Shown here in pieces: positions 17,471 through 26,107 of a stretch of DNA of 64,000 nucleotides. Position 1 is the stretch's first letter. Every line of letters starts with the position of its first letter. The notes beneath the pieces are model-generated. The model was not told the DNA's origin. It saw only the letters and a list, made by a program, of their open reading frames with translations, and did not search any database. This stretch comes from Paenibacillus beijingensis (lineage in GTDB: Bacteria; Bacillota; Bacilli; Paenibacillales; Paenibacillaceae): NCBI RefSeq assembly GCF_000961095.1, contig NZ_CP011058.1, positions 2,218,501-2,282,500 of the forward strand. The letters are read 5' to 3'. The position numbers and the translations under genes are program-made.

Positions 17471-19021
17471 CTACTGCGCCCCGTCCGGGCTTCCGCCGGA
17501 TTCGCTGGCGGGCGCTTCACCCGCACCGCTGCCCTGCTGCGTTCCGGCCGGGTTCCCTCCGGAGGCGCTTCCCCCTTGGGTCGTCGCGCCGGATGCGCCG
17601 CCGTTATCAGCCGATAGCGGGCCGGTGCCTTCCAGCAGGCCGCGGCCGCTCAGCTTCTTCTTATAGGCCGATCCGTCGAAGCCTGCCGGCAGCGCGCCGG
17701 TCAGCGTCTGGCGGGTTCCGTCCGACAGCCGGACGACCCATACCGGATCGAAACGGAGTTTGCCGTGTTCCAGCGGCTCCGCCTTCACTGCCGGGAACAG
17801 AGCTTGTACCTCCGCACGCCGGCTGAAGCCGCCCAGCGCTTTCTGCAGCTCGGTCCCGCCGGGGAGCCAACGTACCACTTTCGCTTCCGGCGTTTCCGAT
17901 AACGTAATGAGCGACCGCTCGTAACCGGTCACAACACTTTGCTGAGCCGTAAGCTTCATGTACCCGAAGCGGAAACCTCCGCCCGGCAGAATCGGGAATG
18001 ACCGGTTGGCGTCGAGGCGGAAATATTGCCCGAACAAGAGCGACTTTCCGATGCCCGTACTGGCATCGGCCGTGCTTTGCAGCTGGTGCCGCCCGTCCCA
18101 TCCGCCGTGCTGGTTAATGAACACGACCGCCGCCACCACGCCGCTGCTGACATTGCTGCCCGCGCTGCCGCTCTGTTCGTTGTTTTGCGGCGCGGCCGGA
18201 TCGGTGTAGCGGATCCACTCGCCATCCTGTTCGACCTGAAGCGCATGCTTGCCGTCCGTGTAAACCTGGGAGCCGCTTCTGTCCTTCAGCGTCCGCGTCG
18301 TGCCGGGATCGAAGAACAAATTGCGCTGCATCAAATCCGGCGGATAAGCATCATAGCCGACGATCGCCTCCGCCGCTTCAACCGGCTCCTGCGGCACATA
18401 GAGGCCGTCTTCCGTAACCGCGTACGGCGTCAAATAAGCGCCGAGACCGACATCGTCCTCCACGTCCTGAACGGACAAGTCCGCTCGTTTGGACTCGTAA
18501 ACCGCCTGGCCGCCGCTGCTGAAGAAAAATGTGCGCACTTCATCGCCGCTGCCGCTGATGCTGCGGAAAATCCAAATCCGGTCCACGCTGTCGGCCATGA
18601 ACTCCTGGTTGCCCTGCAGCTTCATCACCTTGCGCAGCAGCTCCACCGGGATGCCGCTGCCGAAGCTCAGCTCCAGCCCAAGGTTCGCCGAGCGGATTTC
18701 CTTCCAATCGACAACATAAGGCGACATCTTCTGAAAGCTTGTAAATTCGCGGTTCTTCAGCTTATCGTAAACCGAAGAATAATACGGCAAATCGCCGGCA
18801 TTCATCACCGTGTGCTTTCCGTTGCCGAAATGCAGCACAATCTGCTCGGGAAAAATAACGTCCTCTACCGTTTGCTCCGCGCCCATCGGCTCGGTGTTCA
18901 CGTAATCCTGCTCCGTCCGCACCGTCGTGCTTATACCGGGGATGCTGTACGCCAGCAAAAAACTTTGCACGAGGCTCAGCGCAACGAGGAAAGCAAGCAG
19001 CCAGCTTTTGACCCGTTCCAT
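17471..19021 (-). CDS. walH: Two-component system regulatory protein WalH (YycH)
   Basis: A 516-residue protein with an N-terminal anchor (WLLAFLVALSLVQSFLLAYS) and a large extracytoplasmic YycH region. Recognisable stretches are DGLYVPQEPVEAAEAIVGYDAYPPD and GFRFGYMKLTAQQSVVTGYERSL. The C-terminal 60 residues are a Gly/Ser/Pro-rich tail, which explains why it is longer than the Bacillus protein of about 450 residues. It modulates WalK together with WalI. Its ATG overlaps the walK stop codon by one base (TAATG), giving translational coupling. Confidence 0.92.
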   Translation of the reverse strand: MERVKSWLLAFLVALSLVQSFLLAYSIPGISTTVRTEQDYVNTEPMGAEQTVEDVIFPEQIVLHFGNGKHTVMNAGDLPYYSSVYDKLKNREFTSFQKMSPYVVDWKEIRSANLGLELSFGSGIPVELLRKVMKLQGNQEFMADSVDRIWIFRSISGSGDEVRTFFFSSGGQAVYESKRADLSVQDVEDDVGLGAYLTPYAVTEDGLYVPQEPVEAAEAIVGYDAYPPDLMQRNLFFDPGTTRTLKDRSGSQVYTDGKHALQVEQDGEWIRYTDPAAPQNNEQSGSAGSNVSSGVVAAVVFINQHGGWDGRHQLQSTADASTGIGKSLLFGQYFRLDANRSFPILPGGGFRFGYMKLTAQQSVVTGYERSLITLSETPEAKVVRWLPGGTELQKALGGFSRRAEVQALFPAVKAEPLEHGKLRFDPVWVVRLSDGTRQTLTGALPAGFDGSAYKKKLSGRGLLEGTGPLSADNGGASGATTQGGSASGGNPAGTQQGSGAGEAPASESGGSPDGAQ

Positions 19022-20868
19022 TATGCCGGCTCACTTCCTTCCTGGACGTAAGGCAATGCAAAAGTCACCGTCGTGCCGGCATGCAGCTCGGATTCCAGCG
19101 TCATGGACCCGCCGTGCGCTTTGACCATTTCCCGGGCAATGGACAAGCCGAGGCCGGTTCCGCCCATTTCGCGCGACCTTGCCTTATCGACCCGGTAGAA
19201 CCGTTCGAATATGCGGCTCAAATCCTTCTTCGGAATGCCGATTCCGTTATCTTTCACGCTAATCGCCAAATAACCGTTCTCCTGCCTGCGCGCCGCCAGC
19301 TCCACGCGGCCGCCGTCCGGCGTATATTTGATCGCGTTGGACATCAGATTATCCAGCACCTGGTCGATCTGGTCGCGGTCGAGCACGGCGGTCGTCACAT
19401 CCTCTTCAATCCGGACCGTCGCCCGGATCGCTTTATGGCGCATCTGGACCGAGAAGCGGTCGGCGACTTCTTCCAGCATGTCTCTAACCTTGATTTCCTG
19501 ACGGCGCAGCTTCGACTGGCTCGAATCGAGCCTGGAGAGATGAAGCAGATCGCTGACGAGCCGGATCATCCGTTCCGTCTCGTTGCGGATGACGCCCACG
19601 AACCGCTCCGCCAGCTGGCGTTCGCCCAGGGCACCGTCATCAAGCGCTTCCGCGTAACTGCGGATCGTCGTCAGCGGCGTGCGCAGCTCGTGCGACACGT
19701 TGGCGACGAATTCGCGCCGGGACTGGTCCAGCTTCTCCTGCTCGGTAACGTCCTGCAGCACGGCGATCGTGCCGGTAATGCCGCGGTCGCGGCGGTGAAT
19801 CGGGCTGAACGTGATGCGCAGCATCCAGCTGTCCCCCGGCTCCCCGTCTTCCTCCGGCGATTCCTTGAACACGACCGTAGAATGCTCTGCGCTCTGCCTC
19901 AGCTCCGCTTCCTTCTCCGGCGTCAGGCCGAGCAGCTCCGACAGCGAACAGCCTTCGCAGACCGGTACGCCAAGCAGCTCCAGCGCGCGCCGGTTCGATA
20001 TAATCACGATGCCGCGTTCATCGGCGGCGATAACCCCGTCGCTCATATTCGATAATATGGAAGCGAGCTTCTCCTTTTCTTCCTCGTTGACCGACAGCGC
20101 TTCCTGCAGCCGCAGCGTCATATCGTTGAACGCCTCGGACAGTCGCCCGATTTCGTCATCGCCGTACACCGGCACCGGGTCGCCGAAGCGCCCTTCCGCC
20201 AGCGTCGACGCCTGGCGCGTCAATCCTTTGATCGGACCCGTTATCGTATGGGCAAGCAATATGCCCAGCACCGCAGTCAGCCCGAGCGCAAACAGCGTGC
20301 CCGTGACGAAGATCCGGTTCACCCGGTCAACCGTGTCGTACAGCTCATTCATGGACGCCACGATGTAGACCGCTCCGATCACTTTGCCGCCGGAGGCGAC
20401 GACCGGCTGGGCGATCACTTTTTTGCGCACATTGTCCTCGTCCAGAATGTCTTCCTCGTTGTCCCGAATGCCCTGCAGCGCGCGGCTGACCGCCAGCGAC
20501 GTGTTTTTTTTGCCGACATAGTCCTGGTGCGCTTCCTGGGAGGTCGTCAGCACGCGGCCGCTGCCGTCCAGCACTTGAATTTCCGCTTCATTGATGTTGA
20601 ACAGGTTGCGGACATACAGCGTCAAATCTTCCGGCGTCGTCTCCCCAACGCTGCCATCCGCAGCGCCGCCGGCTGTCAGCACGCTTGCGGACAGGTTGGA
20701 GAGCGCATTGGCCTGTTCCTTCAAATTGGTCGTAAAGCTCTCGGTGAGCGAATTTTTGACCGTGCTGATGAAATAAATGCCGATCAGCTGCATCGCGATC
20801 AAGATGAGCAGCACGTATATAATGATCAGCTTGGCCTGTATCGTGCGGAAAAATTTCCGGCCGTTCAT
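19021..20868 (-). CDS. walK: Cell-wall metabolism sensor histidine kinase WalK
   Basis: A 615-residue kinase. Domain order: membrane helix (IIIYVLLILIAMQLIGIYFI), extracytoplasmic Cache-like loop, second helix, HAMP (HTITGPIKGLTRQAS), and a PAS domain (LSNMSDGVIAADERGIVIIS). The HisKA domain carries the phospho-accepting His in FVANVSHELRTPLTTI, and the HATPase_c domain has VKDNGIGIPKKD and GGTGLGLSIAREMV. The start chosen (20868, MNGRKFF) overlaps the walR stop as ATGA; the open frame extends 54 codons upstream inside walR but is not coding there. With WalR it controls peptidoglycan hydrolases and is essential in many Bacillota. Confidence 0.96.
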   Translation of the reverse strand: MNGRKFFRTIQAKLIIIYVLLILIAMQLIGIYFISTVKNSLTESFTTNLKEQANALSNLSASVLTAGGAADGSVGETTPEDLTLYVRNLFNINEAEIQVLDGSGRVLTTSQEAHQDYVGKKNTSLAVSRALQGIRDNEEDILDEDNVRKKVIAQPVVASGGKVIGAVYIVASMNELYDTVDRVNRIFVTGTLFALGLTAVLGILLAHTITGPIKGLTRQASTLAEGRFGDPVPVYGDDEIGRLSEAFNDMTLRLQEALSVNEEEKEKLASILSNMSDGVIAADERGIVIISNRRALELLGVPVCEGCSLSELLGLTPEKEAELRQSAEHSTVVFKESPEEDGEPGDSWMLRITFSPIHRRDRGITGTIAVLQDVTEQEKLDQSRREFVANVSHELRTPLTTIRSYAEALDDGALGERQLAERFVGVIRNETERMIRLVSDLLHLSRLDSSQSKLRRQEIKVRDMLEEVADRFSVQMRHKAIRATVRIEEDVTTAVLDRDQIDQVLDNLMSNAIKYTPDGGRVELAARRQENGYLAISVKDNGIGIPKKDLSRIFERFYRVDKARSREMGGTGLGLSIAREMVKAHGGSMTLESELHAGTTVTFALPYVQEGSEPA

Positions 20869-21617
20869 CCCAGTCCATAGCCTCCGGATTTCGGATTTCG
20901 CATCAGATAGCCCAGTCCGCGGCGGGTCAAAATATATTCCGGCCGGCTCGGGTCGTCCTCGATCTTCTCCCGCAGCCGCCGGATCGTCACATCGACCGTG
21001 CGCACATCGCCGAAATATTCGAATCCCCATACCGCCTGCAGCAGATGCTCCCGCGTCATCACCTTGCCGCTGTTGCGGGCGAGATAATAAACGAGCTCAT
21101 ACTCGCGGTGCGTCAGATCGAGCGGCTGGCCGTCCTTATAGACGACATACATATCCGTATCGATAAAAAGATTGAAAATGCGCAGTCCCTGCTGCCCGTC
21201 GGCCTCCTCGCCGGCCGGGTACCCGGACCCGCCCGCTTCCGAGCCCCGCTGGTGGCGGCGCAGCTGCGCCTTCACCCGTGCAAGCAGCTCGCGCGTGCCG
21301 AACGGCTTGGTCACATAGTCGTCCGCGCCAAGCTCCAGGCCAAGCACCTTGTCCAGCTCCGTATCTTTGGCCGTCAGCATAATGATCGGCATCTGCAGCC
21401 GGCGCCGCACTTCGCGGCAGACGTCCATGCCGTCCTTGACGGGCAGCATCAGGTCAAGCAGCATCAGATCCGGCTGCTCCTCGAACGCAATCCGCACCGC
21501 CTCATCGCCGTCGAAAGCGCAGATGACCTGGTAGCCTTCTTTTTCCAAATTGAACTTTAGTATATCGGCAATCGGCCGCTCGTCGTCAACGACCAAAATT
21601 TTTCCGTGCACGCTCAT
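20865..21617 (-). CDS. walR: Essential cell-wall response regulator WalR (YycF)
   Basis: An OmpR/PhoB-family response regulator. The receiver contains KILVVDDERPIADIL, phospho-Asp in LMLLDLMLPVKDG and Lys in DDYVTKPFGTREL. The winged-helix output domain has LTHREYELVYYLARN and VDVTIRRLREKIEDD. The start at 21617 (MSVHGKIL) best matches WalR homologues; in-frame ATGs at 21632 and 21644 would add 5 or 9 residues. A TATGAT sequence lies just upstream of 21644 and may be the -10 element of the operon promoter, which would favour the shorter forms. First gene of walRKHIJ. A Gly-rich insert (RGSEAGGSGYPAGEEADGQQ) extends the inter-domain linker. Confidence 0.95.
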   Translation of the reverse strand: MSVHGKILVVDDERPIADILKFNLEKEGYQVICAFDGDEAVRIAFEEQPDLMLLDLMLPVKDGMDVCREVRRRLQMPIIMLTAKDTELDKVLGLELGADDYVTKPFGTRELLARVKAQLRRHQRGSEAGGSGYPAGEEADGQQGLRIFNLFIDTDMYVVYKDGQPLDLTHREYELVYYLARNSGKVMTREHLLQAVWGFEYFGDVRTVDVTIRRLREKIEDDPSRPEYILTRRGLGYLMRNPKSGGYGLG

Positions 21618-21703
21618 CACCTGCCTGTTCATAGCTTCTTCCATTTTATCATAGGTGCAGTGACTTGTTCACGTTTTCTGTTGGAAAAGCTTGGTGAAAG
21701 TCC

Positions 21704-21746
21704 GAAGGGCACCGCCTCGGCCTTATAGCTGAGTCGATGCCCTTCT
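21704..21746 (-). terminator. Long hairpin terminator after the M23 peptidase gene
   Basis: On the minus strand GAAGGGCA and TGCCCTTC arms, with further inner pairing, form a long stem 10 bp after the M23 gene stop codon. Only a short T-rich stretch follows. It separates the M23 gene from the walRKHIJ transcript. Confidence 0.55.
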
Positions 21747-21756
21747 CGCGCTTGCG

Positions 21757-23277
21757 TTAATAATATTTAAGCGGGTTTTGTTCGTTGCCGTTTCGATGAA
21801 TTTCAAAATGAAGATGAGTGCCGAAAGAATGTCCCGTATTGCCCATTACGCCGATGGAATCGCCTTTCTCGACGACCTCGCCATCGCTGACCGATATTTT
21901 GCTCAAATGGGCGTACAGCGTCTTATATCCGTTTTTATGATTGATGATGATCACATTGCCGTAACCGCTTTTCTGCCCGGCAAATTCGACGACGCCTTCG
22001 TCGGCCGCCTTAATGCTGCTTCCGCCCACGAGGTCGATCCCTTTGTGCAACCGTCCCCACCGCGCTCCGAAACCGCTTGTTATGCGGTGGCCGCTTACCG
22101 GCCAGATGAAATCGCCGGATCCTTCGCCGACGACGACTTTCGTGCCCGAAAGGACGATCTTCGGCACCGACTTCTTGATCACTTCCATCCCGACCAGCTC
22201 TTCGCTCATCATAAGGCCGTTCTGCTTCACCAGCTTGTACGTGAGCCGCTTGATGCCGGGCTGCCCCTGCTGGATCACTTTCGTTTCGCCGGCCTTCATC
22301 GTGTCCCGCTTCTGGATGATGACCTGGGGCTCCGTCTGGATCGTTTCGACCTGGCTCTCCAGCGTCTGTACCGTCACCGCCGGCGCCTGCGCCGTCAAAT
22401 CGAGCACTTCGCCCGCCTTGATCAGATCGTCCTGAACCGACGGGTTATTTTTGTAGATGACCTCGGGTGAAATGTCGAATTTGGCCGCGATGCAGCCGAC
22501 ACAATCGCCCTTTTGGACGGTATAACTCGTTTTTTGCGTGCTGCCCGTAATGATTTTCGTATACAGCTGGTTTTGTCCCATCATGTTGGACGGATCGGTT
22601 TTAACCGCTTCGGTCTGTACGTCCTCCACAAATTTCACCTGTGAAATCCGGCTGCCCGAAGACGGCGCCTCCGTAGCTGCGGAATAGGAAAGAGCCTTGA
22701 CTTGAACCGGCTTCTTCAGCCTCGACGGGGGCGCGTATTTGTTCTTCACTTGCTGCAAAACCGCTTTTGCCGTCGCTTCGTTTTTCACAATGCCGATCAC
22801 GTTGCCGTTAACTTTGACTTCCACGCCTTTGGCGTAAGGCACGAGCAGTGCGTCCAGCTTGTCCAGCGTCGCTTCGGTTTGCGGCTGCGCCTTATAACCG
22901 CTCTCCTTCACGTAAGACAGCCCGCTACTGTCGATTTCCATTTCCAGGTTCGGATACTTCGCCTGCGCTTCCTTCGTCTTGGCCTGCACCAGCTGCTCTA
23001 CATCGGACTGCGCTGCGACCGTCCCTACGGACTGGCCGTTTATGTAGACCGCAGTGTAGTCAACCGTGTTCGTAATTCGATAATAGAAGCCGCCCGCAGC
23101 AAGAACGAATATCAACAGCAGCATGCTTCCTGCAAGCAAAAGCGGTTTCCGGTGCCGGTTAGCATCCCTCCAGCCGGCGCGGGGAGCGCCTTTCACCGGT
23201 TGCGGATGGTTTATCATGGCCGAGCCCGGCAGCGCTCTTGTGCCGCCCTTCCGGTCCTGATCGGGTACAACTTTCAT
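21757..23277 (-). CDS. Membrane-anchored M23 peptidase with LysM and G5 domains
   Basis: A 506-residue cell-wall protein. An N-terminal cytoplasmic basic tail precedes one membrane helix (LLLAGSMLLLIFVLAAGGFYY) and two repeats resembling a substrate-facing domain. Next come a LysM module beginning TSYTVQKGDCVGCIAAKF, a G5 domain (about 330-410) and a C-terminal LytM/M23 metallopeptidase. The zinc motifs LHKGIDL (HxxxD) and THLHFEI (HxH), with LYAHL between, indicate an active endopeptidase. The LysM has Cys-Val-Gly-Cys where Thr/Ser-Leu is usual. The start at 23277 has AAAGGAG 6 nt upstream; longer in-frame starts lack an RBS. Its position directly upstream of walR suggests a cell-wall remodelling role. 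Confidence 0.9.
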   Translation of the reverse strand: MKVVPDQDRKGGTRALPGSAMINHPQPVKGAPRAGWRDANRHRKPLLLAGSMLLLIFVLAAGGFYYRITNTVDYTAVYINGQSVGTVAAQSDVEQLVQAKTKEAQAKYPNLEMEIDSSGLSYVKESGYKAQPQTEATLDKLDALLVPYAKGVEVKVNGNVIGIVKNEATAKAVLQQVKNKYAPPSRLKKPVQVKALSYSAATEAPSSGSRISQVKFVEDVQTEAVKTDPSNMMGQNQLYTKIITGSTQKTSYTVQKGDCVGCIAAKFDISPEVIYKNNPSVQDDLIKAGEVLDLTAQAPAVTVQTLESQVETIQTEPQVIIQKRDTMKAGETKVIQQGQPGIKRLTYKLVKQNGLMMSEELVGMEVIKKSVPKIVLSGTKVVVGEGSGDFIWPVSGHRITSGFGARWGRLHKGIDLVGGSSIKAADEGVVEFAGQKSGYGNVIIINHKNGYKTLYAHLSKISVSDGEVVEKGDSIGVMGNTGHSFGTHLHFEIHRNGNEQNPLKYY

Positions 23278-23532
23278 AATCGTCTCCTTTATGGTACAAC
23301 TGCCTGTGCAAATTGTGCTAGTTAGTTGTTTGGACTGAAATTGCGCCATGATTTATCTATATATATCCGACATTTATCTTTACTATGGCCCGCCCATTGA
23401 TTTATTTGTGCAATAATAACGAATATTTTACTGATATTCACACAAAAATACGAATCCTCACAACGGAAGATTCGCTTTTAACTTTACCATAGGATCATTT
23501 TACGATTCAACAAAACGGCCCCGGACGGCTCA

Positions 23533-24333
23533 TTAATATTTTTTCAGAATATCTTTCATCTTCTCATATTCTTCCCGGCTCAAATATTGCGCCAAAATCT
23601 GCTCGGTGCTGCTCAGCTCCTCCTGCGTCAGCCCGTTCTCCATATATCCGGAAATGGTCTGCCAGGCGTCCTGCGGCAGCTTCGTCATCAGCAGCGTGAA
23701 CAGCGTCTCTTTGTCCGCCGCACTCATCTGCTGCTTCGCTTCATTCAGCTGCTCCGTCGATATGGAAGCCGTCGGAGGCAAATTGCCGCCCTCCGCTGCG
23801 CCGGCGCCGCTTCCGGCCGCGCGATCATCGCCGCCCGGAGCCGGGCTGTCGCTGCCTGACTCGCCTGCAGCGCCGCCGTAAGCTTTCGGCCCGCTGCCGG
23901 AGCCGGTCACCGGCTCCTCACCGTCCTGGCCGAACGCGTCGACCGCCAGCGGCTCATCTCCCGTCCCGCCTTCTGGGCCGCCGGACTCGCCTGCGGCGCT
24001 TCCGCTCCCGTCTCCGCCGCTCCCCGTTCCGCCGCTCCCCTTGCCTGCGCTATTACTCCCGGCACGATCGGTTCCCGAATCCGCGCTGCCTTCCGCAGCG
24101 CCGCTGCCTGTTTTTTCGCCTGCGATCTGCCCGCCGTCCGCCGAATCGGCGCCCCACAGCTTGCCCCACACCCCGGATAACGCGAACGGCTGCGTCTGCA
24201 GCGGAATGTTGAACTGCTTCAGCACCGTTTCGACGTAACTGTTTACGATATACCCCGTCGTCCATATGGACAGGAAGCTGACGATGAGCGCCGCGGCCAC
24301 CGTTTTTGCCAGCCAAACCGCCATTTTCCGCAT
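23533..24333 (-). CDS. Single-pass membrane protein with low-complexity Gly/Ser linker, unknown
   Basis: A 266-residue protein starting MRKMAVWLAKTVAAALIVSF, with one N-terminal membrane helix ending in WTTGYIVNSYVETVLKQF. A Gly/Ser/Glu-rich linker of about 120 residues follows, then a C-terminal helical domain: LNEAKQQMSAADKETLFTLL, PQDAWQTISGYMENGLTQEE, LSREEYEKMKDILKKY. GGAGGA lies 9 nt before the ATG. The C-terminal domain would be outside the membrane if the helix is an N-in anchor. I do not recognise the family; the linker style matches HtrA and WalH in this genome. Confidence 0.7.
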   Translation of the reverse strand: MRKMAVWLAKTVAAALIVSFLSIWTTGYIVNSYVETVLKQFNIPLQTQPFALSGVWGKLWGADSADGGQIAGEKTGSGAAEGSADSGTDRAGSNSAGKGSGGTGSGGDGSGSAAGESGGPEGGTGDEPLAVDAFGQDGEEPVTGSGSGPKAYGGAAGESGSDSPAPGGDDRAAGSGAGAAEGGNLPPTASISTEQLNEAKQQMSAADKETLFTLLMTKLPQDAWQTISGYMENGLTQEELSSTEQILAQYLSREEYEKMKDILKKY

Positions 24334-24679
24334 CTTCTGATTTCCTCCGTTTCCATCAATCTCTCTACCAGTATGGTCAAAGCGGCAGAGAGACATTCCG
24401 TCTGGAAACAAAAAAAAGAAGAGCGCTCCGCTTCAAGCCGAATCAGTGAGGCGGTTTACAAACCCGGCCGTAATCGAAAGAATAGCCCGGAAACAATCCG
24501 ACCTCGCACGAGCTGTGCCATTTTCCAATTGTTTTGATGAAGATATCGCTTCATGTTGCCGATAGACTAAAAGTAGCCGGCGGGATTTGACCTTGACGCA
24601 ACACCCGCTCGTCCCGTTCGCGAATGTAATGTGGATCGGATGCTTGATGAATTCCATTTCAGGGAAGAGGTGTTTATCC

Positions 24680-25888
24680 ATGATGTCGGCAAAAGCCAAA
24701 TTGAAAGGGATGAAGGCATTACTTGCGGCTGCAATTGTTGTACTTGGGTTGGCATTCCCGAAACAAACGACTGCAGCGGACACCGCATTCTACGAACCTT
24801 TAAATGCGGTAAACAACAAAATGTTCTACGTTTCCGACGGTTGGGGCAACAGCCCGAATTTTGGCGTCGGATGGAAAGCGTCGAATCTGGAATTTAACGG
24901 CGGAATCATGTCGCCTCGGTTGGATAATGCAGGTTGTCCAGACGCATGCTCCGGCAAAAATTATGCTTCCGGGGAATATGCGACAAACTTGAAGTACGGT
25001 TATGGCCGGGTTGAAGCGCGAATCAAGGCGGCGAAAGGAACCGGATTGGTCACTTCGCTGTTCACGTATTCCGGTCCGGCTGCCGGCACGTCGAACGACG
25101 AAATCGACATCGAAATTTTGGGGAAAGACACGACCAAACTGGAGGCGAACTACTTCACCAACGGAGTTGGAGGGCATGGCACGGTAATCGATCTCGGTTT
25201 CGATTCCTCTCTCACCTTTCACAATTATGCTTTCGAATGGTCAGAGGACGCGATCAGGTGGTATGTGGACGGCAACCTGGTGCACACGGAAAACGGTTCT
25301 CGCGGCCCGCTTCCTACAAGCCCCGGGTATATAATGGTCAATTTATGGTCCGGAGCGGGACCGGCCGAAATATGGACAGGACCGTTCACGTATAACGGCA
25401 CCCCGATTCGCGCCTATTACGATTGGATCAAATATACGCCTGCCAGCCAGCTTCCGTCAGAGCTCGGTACGGGACTTACGGCCAATTATTTCGACAACAT
25501 CGATTTTACCGCTTTGAAAGCGACACGTACGGATGCGGCGGTCAATTTCGATTGGGGTACCGGCTCCCCGATGGCCTCGATGGCTTCGGACACGTACGCC
25601 GTCCGCTGGACGGGGAAAGTGAGTCCTCAATATGACGGAACGTATACGTTCTATACGAGTACGGATGACGGGGTAAGGCTGTGGGTGAATAACCAGTTAA
25701 TTATTAATAAGTGGTTTGATCAGGGGACGACCGAATGGACGGGCACGATCCAATTGACGGCCGGCCAGAAGTACGATATCCGGATGGAATACTTTGAAAA
25801 TACGGGAAGTGCGTCCGCGAAACTGTCCTGGTCCAGCGCATCCCAACCGAAACAAATCATTCCGCAGCACCGGTTGTATCCGAGCTAA
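24680..25888 (+). CDS. Secreted GH16 beta-glucanase with C-terminal PA14 domain
   Basis: A 402-residue exoenzyme. A signal peptide (MKALLAAAIVVLGLAFPKQTTAA) ends near residue 33. The GH16 domain (about 34-255) carries the catalytic motif DEIDIEILG with nucleophile Glu141, Asp143 and acid/base Glu145, the licheninase-like pattern GYGRVEARIKAAKGTGLVTSLF and WYVDGNLVH. From about 264 a PA14-type domain follows (GLTANYFDNIDF, VRWTGKVSPQYDGTYTFYTS, DDGVRLWVNNQLIINKW), a probable carbohydrate-binding module. It probably cleaves beta-1,3-1,4- or beta-1,3-glucans; exact specificity cannot be read. Start chosen at the first of two adjacent ATGs with GAGGTG upstream. The upstream gap (24334-24679) has no other gene, only a small inverted repeat ATGAAG-ATATCG-CTTCAT near 24540. 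Confidence 0.92.
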   Translation: MMSAKAKLKGMKALLAAAIVVLGLAFPKQTTAADTAFYEPLNAVNNKMFYVSDGWGNSPNFGVGWKASNLEFNGGIMSPRLDNAGCPDACSGKNYASGEYATNLKYGYGRVEARIKAAKGTGLVTSLFTYSGPAAGTSNDEIDIEILGKDTTKLEANYFTNGVGGHGTVIDLGFDSSLTFHNYAFEWSEDAIRWYVDGNLVHTENGSRGPLPTSPGYIMVNLWSGAGPAEIWTGPFTYNGTPIRAYYDWIKYTPASQLPSELGTGLTANYFDNIDFTALKATRTDAAVNFDWGTGSPMASMASDTYAVRWTGKVSPQYDGTYTFYTSTDDGVRLWVNNQLIINKWFDQGTTEWTGTIQLTAGQKYDIRMEYFENTGSASAKLSWSSASQPKQIIPQHRLYPS

Positions 25889-25906
25889 TCCCAAATATAC
25901 GTAAAA

Positions 25907-25948
25907 GGACCTCCCGTTTCGCTGGCAAAGCGGAATCGGAGGTCTTTC
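25907..25948 (+). terminator. Rho-independent terminator of the GH16 gene
   Basis: GACCTCC, then GTTTCGC and the matching GCGGAA and GGAGGTC arms form a near-perfect stem around the loop TGGCAAA, followed by TTTCTC. It starts about 20 bp after the glucanase stop codon. Confidence 0.85.
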
Positions 25949-26050
25949 TCGATCGGCGGTACGAAGGCGAATGATTAAATGTCGGAACTAAACCATGAAA
26001 TTCGGGTAAGAATGGGGATATACGTTGCAGAAAGCAGACAATTTGACCCT

Positions 26051-26091
26051 AAAAAACGAACGAACCGGCCAAGGATCGCCTTGGTCGGTTC
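26051..26091 (-). terminator. Rho-independent terminator of purA
   Basis: On the minus strand GAACCGACCAAGG-CGAT-CCTTGGCCGGTTC forms a 13-bp stem with one mismatch, followed after a short spacer by TTTTTT. It begins 17 bp after the purA stop codon. Confidence 0.88.
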
Positions 26092-26107
26092 ATTTTACAG
26101 CCGCCGA

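Noticed and set aside
20868..21030. Upstream extension of walK by 54 codons
   Set aside because: It lies fully inside walR in another frame and lacks membrane-anchor sequence; the ATGA overlap start is better.
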